From Bacteroidales bacterium (GTDB lineage Bacteria > Bacteroidota > Bacteroidia > Bacteroidales > UBA7960): a stretch of DNA of 5,486 nt. A model generated the notes under the pieces. That model ran no database searches. It was given only the letters and a program-made list of their open reading frames with translations, and was not told where the DNA came from. Each line of letters begins with the position of its first letter. Within the stretch, counting starts at the first letter, position 1. Location of the stretch: assembly GCA_007128045.1 (NCBI GenBank), contig SKYG01000331.1, forward strand, positions 1-5,486, given 5' to 3'. The position numbers were made by a program, and so were the translations under genes. Shown here piece after piece: positions 1 to 5,486 of this stretch.

Positions 1-1165
1 CTACAGTTGCGGTTCTAATCCATTTTTTAAATGACCAGGCCTTGTCGATAAATGCTGCCAAAGGAAGTGCCATAATGCCATACATGTCGATCATCGGACG
101 AGAGCCAAAGCTGCCTCCATACCACCAGCACCACCAGCTAAATACGATGTAAACATTTAACACGATAAAGAACAAGACCGGTACAAATAATGACGGGGCA
201 TATTTGCGTAACCAGAACATTCCTGCTAATGATAATACCATGACAGGCGTATATAGCAGCCAGCCTTTCCGGTAGCTGAACAGGCCATTGAGAATTTCCG
301 GTTTCAGAAAATAGAATTTTCCCTGATCCATATAGGAATTAAAAAAGAATTGTCCGGTCTGGGCTTTCCAATATAAAAACTGAGGGATCATAACCAGTAA
401 AACGGCTGCACCAGCAAGAAGGAGCAACGGCCAGGTATTCGAAAGCCTGTCTTTGAAGTCACGCAGTGAAGAGATTCCAAATAAAGCCGGGAATACCAAT
501 ACCAGAATATTTACCGGCCGGATCAGGATGATCAGTCCGGCAAGAAAACCTATAATCAGCGAGAATTTTATTCCAGGCTTCTCTGTCCATCTTATTGCAT
601 AATAGAGGAAAGCGTTGATCAGCCCGAAATTAAACACATGCGACATGCCTGGTTCTGACACCACGTAATACATCAGGTTGGTAGCCAGTACAACCAGCAA
701 TAAGGTGAAGGATGTGACGATATCTGAAAAGTACCGCAGCAATATCTTTCTTAAAAAGAACAGTCCAAGGAACAAATAGAACAGGGCTGCTATAAAAATC
801 GACAAGCCATAGGGCCAGGAGTATCCCAAAGCGGAGGCTCCTGTGACATGCGCAATGATGTGTCCGACCACAAAAAATGGTGTCCACGTCATGGCCAGGC
901 CCATGGTCATCCTAAGTAAAGGTTTCCCTGTAGGCGAAGTTTGCAACCAAATGGTACCTTCAAAATCAGGGGGAAGGTCTTTGGTAAACCCGAAATCCAA
1001 GTCATTAAATATCAAAGCCGCCGGCAGGTATCCATAATAGGAAACCACATCGTTTTGAATGATCTTGTTTTTTCCCCAGGGGTCAAGATTGATGCCGTAC
1101 AACGTGGTGATAAAAACCACGAGCAGCAAACTGTATATTGACCATTTGTTTTTTTTGATTGTCAT
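1..1165 (-). CDS. GT-C-like multi-spanning membrane glycosyltransferase, C-terminus beyond window
   Basis: The frame is open from the ATG at 1165 to the left edge, giving 388 residues with no stop, so the gene is cut by the window. The protein is very hydrophobic, with one membrane segment at about residues 9-24 and roughly eight to nine more between 90 and 375. Features suggesting a GT-C fold (the polyprenyl-phosphate-sugar-dependent type of ArnT, PMT and RgtA-D) are an acidic residue in the first extracytoplasmic loop (D39 in NDVVSYYGYLPA), a second in SEPGMSHVFNF (E171, with H176), and a tryptophan-rich motif SWWCWWYGGSFGSRP at 343-357. By family analogy it would transfer a sugar from a lipid carrier on the periplasmic face; donor and acceptor are unknown. 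The start is supported by a Shine-Dalgarno-like AGGGAGG six bases upstream. It follows the methyltransferase by 62 bases. Membrane-protein nature is secure; the catalytic assignment is inferred from motifs. Confidence 0.8.
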   Translation of the reverse strand, partial: MTIKKNKWSIYSLLLVVFITTLYGINLDPWGKNKIIQNDVVSYYGYLPAALIFNDLDFGFTKDLPPDFEGTIWLQTSPTGKPLLRMTMGLAMTWTPFFVVGHIIAHVTGASALGYSWPYGLSIFIAALFYLFLGLFFLRKILLRYFSDIVTSFTLLLVVLATNLMYYVVSEPGMSHVFNFGLINAFLYYAIRWTEKPGIKFSLIIGFLAGLIILIRPVNILVLVFPALFGISSLRDFKDRLSNTWPLLLLAGAAVLLVMIPQFLYWKAQTGQFFFNSYMDQGKFYFLKPEILNGLFSYRKGWLLYTPVMVLSLAGMFWLRKYAPSLFVPVLFFIVLNVYIVFSWWCWWYGGSFGSRPMIDMYGIMALPLAAFIDKAWSFKKWIRTATV

Positions 1166-1171
1166 TTGATG

Positions 1172-1178
1172 CCTCCCT
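1172..1178 (-). promoter_or_regulatory. Shine-Dalgarno-like ribosome binding site
   Basis: On the minus strand AGGGAGG lies six bases before the ATG at 1165, a near-ideal spacing for pairing with the 16S rRNA 3' end. It fixes the start of the downstream membrane protein. The other three visible starts in this window (1959, 3916, 4660) have no comparable sequence at a usable distance. Confidence 0.55.
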
Positions 1179-1209
1179 GATTAATACGCTAAGATGACGG
1201 TCAGTCACA

Positions 1210-1225
1210 CAGCAATCAGTTGCTG
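1210..1225 (-). other. Small perfect stem-loop after the methyltransferase stop codon
   Basis: The minus strand reads CAGCAA-CTGA-TTGCTG, a perfect 6-bp stem with a 4-base loop, starting two bases after the methyltransferase TGA. No T-run follows (the next bases are TGTGACTGACC), so it is not a convincing intrinsic terminator. It could be a transcript-stabilising or weak pausing element between two co-transcribed genes, or chance. Confidence 0.25.
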
Positions 1226-1227
1226 AA

Positions 1228-1959
1228 TCAACGCTTTCTGCCTGTTTGAATGACTGATATGCCTGCAAATCCGGATGTAATATAGTCTAACATCTTCCAT
1301 ACCGGCACCATGGCATCGTAGAAACGCATCTGGCCGCTCGGAATGATCCTCTTACGTAAGATATGCCCGGAAAAAAACCAGCCCAGAATGGCAATAAAAT
1401 TAAAATATGTTGAATTGGTAACAATGAAACCTGCATCTTCCAAATGTTGCCTTAGTGATGTTGCAGTATAGCGACGAAAATGTCTTAGTTGTTCATCGAA
1501 TCCATTGAAAAGAAACTGAAATGCAGGAACCAGGATTACCACTTTGCCCCCTTGCCGGAGCAGTTTATGCGCATTCTGAAGAGCCAGTTCGTGGTCTTCA
1601 ATATGTTCCAGTACGTTTAGGGCAAAAACAGTATCAAATGTTCCAATCAGCTCAGGATGATTTTTCTCCAGTTCTGTATCAGATAAATCAATTCGATGTA
1701 TTCCTTTAAAATTGGGTTGGTGTTCAAATCTCTGTTGTAGCCTGGGCAAATAGCTTCTGTCAAAATCGCTTAGGGTGATTTCAGCACCATCTTGTATGAA
1801 AAACTGCGATATATTGCCTATTCCGCTACCAATTTCCAGAATTTTGCCATTACAATAGGGTCGAATGGTGCGGTACATCCAACGGTTAAAATTTTCAGCT
1901 TCAGAAAGCACTTCCAAAGTTTCAGTACCGTATGCTACATTTCCTGCTATGTCAGCCAT
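1228..1959 (-). CDS. Class I SAM-dependent methyltransferase
   Basis: A complete 243-residue soluble protein with a Rossmann-type methyltransferase core. Motif I is LEIGSGIGN (41-49), which binds the SAM methionine moiety. The acidic residue after strand 2 is D65 in LSDFD, and D91-L92 ends the next strand. FDTVFALNVLEHIEDHELAL (108-127) is the typical motif II/post region of the Methyltransf_11/23 type, and LLRQGGKVVILVPAF (133-147) is motif III. The following DEQLRHFRRYT (155-165) recurs in small-molecule and lipid/glycan methyltransferases of this class. The C-terminal third (about 185-240) has a hydrophobic stretch, IAILGWFFSGHI, that may touch the membrane or a lipid substrate. The start is seven bases after the stop of the upstream membrane protein, with no clear Shine-Dalgarno sequence, so translation is probably coupled. 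The substrate is not evident; its place between two GT-C-like proteins suggests a glycan, sugar-lipid or polyprenyl intermediate. Confidence 0.9.
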   Translation of the reverse strand: MADIAGNVAYGTETLEVLSEAENFNRWMYRTIRPYCNGKILEIGSGIGNISQFFIQDGAEITLSDFDRSYLPRLQQRFEHQPNFKGIHRIDLSDTELEKNHPELIGTFDTVFALNVLEHIEDHELALQNAHKLLRQGGKVVILVPAFQFLFNGFDEQLRHFRRYTATSLRQHLEDAGFIVTNSTYFNFIAILGWFFSGHILRKRIIPSGQMRFYDAMVPVWKMLDYITSGFAGISVIQTGRKR

Positions 1960-1966
1960 TATAATT

Positions 1967-3916
1967 TCAGATTACCTGTCTGATCACTTCAAGTTTAAAG
2001 TTGTCGATCAGCACCTTGTTTTTGTTAATATTCCAGATATATGATTTGAGAACCGCATTTTTCTTTAAACCTTGTGGGATGGTAAAAACAAATTCAGTAG
2101 CAGTCCAAACGCCATGTTCATGATATTGTTTAAGAAAATCGGATGCAACATAATGATAGGTCTGCCCGTTCCCTTCAACAGAAAACACCATTAGTAGGCT
2201 GTTTTCTTTTACAACTTCCTCAAGTAAAACATCCACTGTTAGCCTGATTAAATGGGTTCCTGCATCATGAATGACTGAGCGTGGCAGGCGGAATGTTGGG
2301 CCAAACTCAATGCCTTCGAGTGTATAAACATAATGTTCATCCACCGAATCAGTTACAAGAAGCCTTCTGGCGTTCATTTCAACCTCAGTGAAGGGATACT
2401 CAAAGTCGAACAGTTCAATGTGGTAAACACCACTTTCCATTTCTTTCTGTTGAATTGTTTGCAGTATCGCATGATTGTCGGCCATACCCCCGGATATTTT
2501 TCTGAATATAACCACTTTGTAGTCGTACCCTCCCAACACGGTAAACGGAATATCCGGTTTGAAATAAGTCACCACCTCAAAATCGGTATTGTCCATTATC
2601 TTTTCAAGTGGCATCCTGCCCTCGTTGGAAGAAAAATGGGCATCCCAGACAAAGAGTGTACTGTCGGGCAAGCCCCTCTCAGGAGAAGCGATATTGCTGA
2701 AGCCATTTTGTATAACATTCAGGTTCCATGGATCTTTACCTGTTGAAAAAGAAAAATATGGATTGTGAATCACCAATTTGTGTTTGAAATTTGCAGGCCT
2801 TTTCAGCCATTCCGTGACCCGGTATAAAACATCTGCCGTCAAATCCCGCCTGGCAGCCTTTTTATAAAAGGAAGCAGAGGAAATAGTCAGAAATCCCGCA
2901 AGTACTACAATGGCAACAGATAATACTCTACCCCATTGTTTGTTTACGGTTATATCATTTAAGGCATACACAGCCATAAAACCTGTCAGCGGGGAAATGC
3001 CCGCCATGACACGGTATAATCCGGCAGAGGTCTCTCCTACCCACCACAGATAGCTGTGCATAAAGAAATAGCCCCAGAAGCTACCCAATACAAGAATAAT
3101 CAGTAAAAATGAGTCAGAATATAACTTTAGTCCAGACCTGAACCAGTGAATTACCATCATAACAGACCCCGAAAAAAGAAAAACCGGAATAATATAGCCA
3201 AAGTATCTTGGCATCCTTACCAGAAAATAATACCAAACGCCACTACCATAAACTGACTCCATCCCTGTAGCATAAGGTCGTTCATTGATGAGCCACCAAA
3301 AATCCTTAAAATGCCAGACCCATCCCACGATGCTAAAAAAAATAACACCCGACAATAATAATGGGATGGCTTTGTATTGACGCTTTACCAGAAATGCGAC
3401 CCCGAACAATAGCAGGTATGCGAGACCTTCGGTACGTACCAAAAAAATAAATGAGATAAGGATTGCGGCAGAAAAATACCTTTCTTTAAAGAACAGGAAA
3501 ATGGATATTACAAGGAATGCACTGAAAAGCACTTCAGTCATTGCTGTCGACATCATCGTGAAATAGATGGGAGTAAATATTGCTGGTATTACAGCAAACC
3601 AGGCATATCGCAACTTAGCATGCAGCGCCAGCTTATAGATATACCAGGCAGTCAGGCAGCCGAAAAAGATATTTAGTATGCGTACACCAAGCAGGCCGAA
3701 CTGTGCAACAGGGGCTGTAAGTATGGTAAAGACAGGCTTTCCCCAGTGGTCCAGAAACAAGTGCGGGTATTTAAAGGCCCATCTGGAAATGTTATAATGT
3801 GCATAATTGTCGGCGCCGCCGGCAGGGATACCGGTATATGCTGCAACAACAGAAAAGATCAGACCTGCCGCAAGCAATCCGTATAACACCCATCTTCTTT
3901 CTGTTGCGTTATCCAT
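1967..3916 (-). CDS. GT-C-like membrane glycosyltransferase with soluble C-terminal beta-rich domain
   Basis: A complete 649-residue protein. About ten membrane segments fill residues 10-346. The first extracytoplasmic loop carries ADNYAHYN (35-42; D36 is a candidate catalytic acid), followed by DHWGKPVF (56-63) and TEVLFSAF (127-134), a layout like GT39/PMT-type GT-C enzymes that use lipid-phosphate sugars. Residues 350-475 form a soluble part, expected in the periplasm, including VWDAHFSSNEGRMPLE (423-438). Residues about 495-649 look like an added beta-sandwich: alternating hydrophobic strands ending in YIWNINKNKVLIDNFKLEV, the strand-and-loop pattern of carbohydrate-binding-like domains. 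This makes the protein longer than a minimal GT-C enzyme. It starts 18 bases after the family 2 glycosyltransferase and ends with TGA seven bases before the methyltransferase. The linked synthase-like gene suggests a polyprenyl-phosphate sugar donor. The acceptor is unknown and the C-terminal domain's function is inferred only from its appearance. Confidence 0.85.
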   Translation of the reverse strand: MDNATERRWVLYGLLAAGLIFSVVAAYTGIPAGGADNYAHYNISRWAFKYPHLFLDHWGKPVFTILTAPVAQFGLLGVRILNIFFGCLTAWYIYKLALHAKLRYAWFAVIPAIFTPIYFTMMSTAMTEVLFSAFLVISIFLFFKERYFSAAILISFIFLVRTEGLAYLLLFGVAFLVKRQYKAIPLLLSGVIFFSIVGWVWHFKDFWWLINERPYATGMESVYGSGVWYYFLVRMPRYFGYIIPVFLFSGSVMMVIHWFRSGLKLYSDSFLLIILVLGSFWGYFFMHSYLWWVGETSAGLYRVMAGISPLTGFMAVYALNDITVNKQWGRVLSVAIVVLAGFLTISSASFYKKAARRDLTADVLYRVTEWLKRPANFKHKLVIHNPYFSFSTGKDPWNLNVIQNGFSNIASPERGLPDSTLFVWDAHFSSNEGRMPLEKIMDNTDFEVVTYFKPDIPFTVLGGYDYKVVIFRKISGGMADNHAILQTIQQKEMESGVYHIELFDFEYPFTEVEMNARRLLVTDSVDEHYVYTLEGIEFGPTFRLPRSVIHDAGTHLIRLTVDVLLEEVVKENSLLMVFSVEGNGQTYHYVASDFLKQYHEHGVWTATEFVFTIPQGLKKNAVLKSYIWNINKNKVLIDNFKLEVIRQVI

Positions 3917-3934
3917 GGTGCGACAAACAAGCTA

Positions 3935-4660
3935 TTAACGGCGAAATATGTTGTACTTAAGAATGCAGTAAATAGCCCTGAAGCCATCCCGCCAACCAAT
4001 TTTCTTCCCTTCTTCGTAGGTGCGACCATAGTATGAAATGCCAACTTCATAAATTCTAATTCCGGGAAGCCTGGCAATCTTTGCAGTTACTTCAGGTTCA
4101 AAGCCAAACCTGTTTTCCTTTATTTCAATATTCTTTATCACATCAGATTTGAACAACTTATAACATGTTTCCATGTCAGTCAGGTTCAGGTTGGTGAACA
4201 TATTTGACACCATGGTAAGGATCTTATTGCCGATAGAGTGCCAAAAGAACAAAATCCTGTGTGGGTTTCCTCCCAAAAACCTGGAGCCATACACCACGTC
4301 TGCATGGCCTTCAACAATGGGTTTCAGCAAGTAGTTGTATTCCCTGGGATCATATTCCAGGTCGGCATCCTGAATAATGATACAATCACCCGTGGCTTCC
4401 TGTATCCCCCTCCTTAAAGCGGCGCCTTTCCCCATGTTTACAGGCTGTTCGTATAGCCTCATCGGAACTTCTGTGTGGCTCTCAATATAGGCAGCAATGA
4501 TTTTTGCGGAATCATCTGATGAACAGTCATTAACCAAAATGATTTCCAACTGATAACCGTACATCAATTCAACAGCCAGCACCCGGTCAAGGAGACCTTC
4601 AATGGTTCTCTCCTCGTTATATACCGGAATCACTACAGACAACAACGATTTCTTCTTCAT
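3935..4660 (-). CDS. Family 2 glycosyltransferase, polyprenyl-phosphate sugar synthase (DPM1-like)
   Basis: A complete 241-residue GT-A-fold glycosyltransferase with no membrane anchor, close in length and layout to soluble dolichyl-phosphate mannose synthases. Visible motifs are SVVIPVYNEERTI (8-20) and VNDCSSDDS (43-51) for nucleotide-sugar binding, NMGKGAALRRGI (75-86), and QDADLEYDP (97-105), whose DAD is the metal-binding DXD-type motif. Further on are YGSRFLGG (124-131), TDMETCYKLF (161-170), RFGFEPE (184-190) with its likely catalytic-loop acids, and YYGRTYEEGKKIGWRDG (210-226). Enzymes with this set transfer mannose or glucose from a nucleotide sugar to polyprenyl phosphate at the cytoplasmic membrane surface; which sugar cannot be told here. 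The ATG at 4660 is the first gene start after the only substantial intergenic gap, about 20 bases downstream of a candidate promoter. It therefore probably heads the operon and feeds the membrane enzymes encoded downstream. Confidence 0.93.
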   Translation of the reverse strand: MKKKSLLSVVIPVYNEERTIEGLLDRVLAVELMYGYQLEIILVNDCSSDDSAKIIAAYIESHTEVPMRLYEQPVNMGKGAALRRGIQEATGDCIIIQDADLEYDPREYNYLLKPIVEGHADVVYGSRFLGGNPHRILFFWHSIGNKILTMVSNMFTNLNLTDMETCYKLFKSDVIKNIEIKENRFGFEPEVTAKIARLPGIRIYEVGISYYGRTYEEGKKIGWRDGFRAIYCILKYNIFRR

Positions 4661-4683
4661 CCTTTCACAAATTTGAATGCGGC

Positions 4684-4715
4684 CAAAGATAATCTAATTA
4701 TAGTTTAGTGCCAAA
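4684..4715 (-). promoter_or_regulatory. Candidate Bacteroidota-type promoter (-33 TTTG / -7 TAnnTTTG)
   Basis: On the minus strand TTTG (4715-4712) is followed after 20 bases by TATCTTTG (4691-4684), a full match to the TAnnTTTG -7 element described for the primary sigma factor of Bacteroides. The spacing is close to the published value of about 19. Transcription would start near 4677-4680, leaving a leader of roughly 20 bases before the ATG at 4660. It lies in the 94-base gap between the activator's stop and the glycosyltransferase, so the four downstream genes can have their own promoter. A TGGCAC hexamer overlaps the -33 element, but the matching -12 GC of a sigma-54 promoter is missing. 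Confidence 0.6.
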
Positions 4716-4754
4716 CACCAATGCAAAATCACCGTATGTGTGTCAAAGTGAATG

Positions 4755-5486
4755 TCAAGGCAACTGCATATTTAACTTATTAATACGAGATTTCAATGTG
4801 GAAGCGGGGACTGATAACATCTGGGCTGCCTTTGCCTTATTGCCGCCCGATCGCATCAGGGCATCGCGAATGGCATTGGTTTCTACCTCAAGCAATATCT
4901 CTTCCAGCGGCTTGTTTTCAAAGTAAAAGCAGGTATGAGGCTTACCGGGAAATCTGACCTCCATCGGGATGATCCGCTTATCAATGATGCCGTCTTTCGA
5001 CAGAAGCACCAGCCGTTCCATCAAATTTTTAATCTCCCTGACATTGCCAGGAAATGGATACTGTTTAAGTATCTCAAGAACTTCATCATCAATGGTTACC
5101 TCTTCAGCAGGCGAGAACTCCTTCACAAAATGTTTTGCCAGCATTACTATATCTCCGGGCCTTTCCCGCAGAGGAGGAATGCTGATGGGAAATACGTTGA
5201 GTCTGTAAAACAGGTCTTCTCTGAACTTTCCTTCGGCAACCATTTGTTTTAGGTCTTTTTTTGTAGAAGCGATAACCCTTACATCGACCTTGATGGTTTC
5301 GCCTCCTCCTACCCTTTCGATCTCGCCTTCCTCGAGTGCCCTGAGCAGTTTTACCTGGAGGTCCAGTGGGATGTCGTCGCTATCGTCAAGGTACAACGTC
5401 CCATTATTGGCCATTTCAAACCGACCCGTCTTTGCATGGGCAGCACCGGTAAATGCGCCTTTTACATGACCAAACAACTCACTTTC
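4755..5486 (-). CDS. Sigma-54-dependent transcriptional activator (NtrC family), N-terminus beyond window
   Basis: The frame is open to the right edge, and 243 C-terminal residues are visible. They begin inside the AAA+ domain at ESELFGHVKGAFTGA, whose GAFTGA loop (10-15) contacts sigma-54. Then come a Walker B region LYLDDSDDIP (31-40), sensor I RVIASTKKDL (70-79), FREDLFYRLNVFPI (88-101) with the candidate arginine fingers R89 and R95, PLRERPGDI (105-113) and sensor II PFPGNVREIKNLMERL (144-159, R150). A Fis-type helix-turn-helix, GGNKAKAAQMLSVPASTLKSRINKL (214-238), ends the protein. The Walker A motif and any receiver or sensor domain are off-window, so whether it is a two-component response regulator cannot be seen. 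Walker B has Asp-Asp where most relatives have Asp-Glu. The gene ends 94 bases before the glycosyltransferase, on the same strand; any regulatory link is unproven. Confidence 0.93.
   Translation of the reverse strand, partial: ESELFGHVKGAFTGAAHAKTGRFEMANNGTLYLDDSDDIPLDLQVKLLRALEEGEIERVGGGETIKVDVRVIASTKKDLKQMVAEGKFREDLFYRLNVFPISIPPLRERPGDIVMLAKHFVKEFSPAEEVTIDDEVLEILKQYPFPGNVREIKNLMERLVLLSKDGIIDKRIIPMEVRFPGKPHTCFYFENKPLEEILLEVETNAIRDALMRSGGNKAKAAQMLSVPASTLKSRINKLNMQLP

Noticed and set aside
630..887. 85-codon open frame on the minus strand
   Set aside because: It overlaps, in another frame, the continuous membrane-protein reading frame that runs from 1165 to the left edge.
1210..1225. Intrinsic terminator after the methyltransferase gene
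   Set aside because: The stem is only 6 bp with modest GC content, and no T-run follows it on the minus strand.
2333..2746. 137-codon open frame on the plus strand
   Set aside because: It lies wholly antisense within the GT-C-like gene, whose protein is coherent throughout; the plus-strand product shows no recognisable motif or domain.
3859..4077. 72-codon minus-strand open frame spanning the junction of the two glycosyltransferase genes
   Set aside because: It is out of frame with both genes and overlaps the conserved YYGRTYEEGKKIGWRDG region of the family 2 enzyme; nothing in its product suggests a real protein.
4697..4713. Possible sigma-54 promoter TGGCAC-N5-TATAA on the minus strand
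   Set aside because: The -24 core is perfect, but the -12 element lacks the nearly invariant GC at the required spacing; the Bacteroidota-type promoter explains the site better.
4935..5252. 105-codon open frame on the plus strand
   Set aside because: It is antisense to conserved AAA+ motifs of the sigma-54 activator, and its product has no recognisable features.

Overview
This window reads as part of a bacterial chromosome, most likely from the Bacteroidota. The main clue is a good match to the phylum's characteristic -33 TTTG / -7 TAnnTTTG promoter in the only sizeable intergenic gap. Supporting clues are the lack of Shine-Dalgarno sequences before three of the four visible starts and membrane glycosyltransferases of a type I associate with that phylum. 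The assignment is an inference from sequence; no rRNA or marker gene is present.

All five genes lie on the minus strand, so transcription runs from high to low coordinates. At the right edge (5486-4755) is the C-terminal part of a sigma-54-dependent transcriptional activator: the end of its AAA+ domain and a Fis-type helix-turn-helix. A 94-base gap carrying the candidate promoter follows. Then come four tightly spaced genes: a soluble family 2 glycosyltransferase resembling dolichyl-phosphate mannose synthase (4660-3935), a 649-residue GT-C-like membrane protein with a C-terminal soluble beta-rich extension (3916-1967), a class I SAM-dependent methyltransferase (1959-1228), and a second, different GT-C-like membrane protein (from 1165, running off the left edge). 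The gaps between these four are 18, 7 and 62 bases, consistent with one operon.

A plausible joint role is as follows. The family 2 enzyme charges a polyprenyl phosphate with a sugar on the cytoplasmic face. The two multi-spanning GT-C-like proteins use that lipid-linked sugar on the periplasmic face to modify a glycan, lipid or protein. The methyltransferase alters a related intermediate. Donor sugar, acceptor and methylation target cannot be read from the sequence. No RNA genes, CRISPR arrays, insertion sequences or attachment sites were seen. The genes are intact where fully visible; the first and last are cut only by the window edges.
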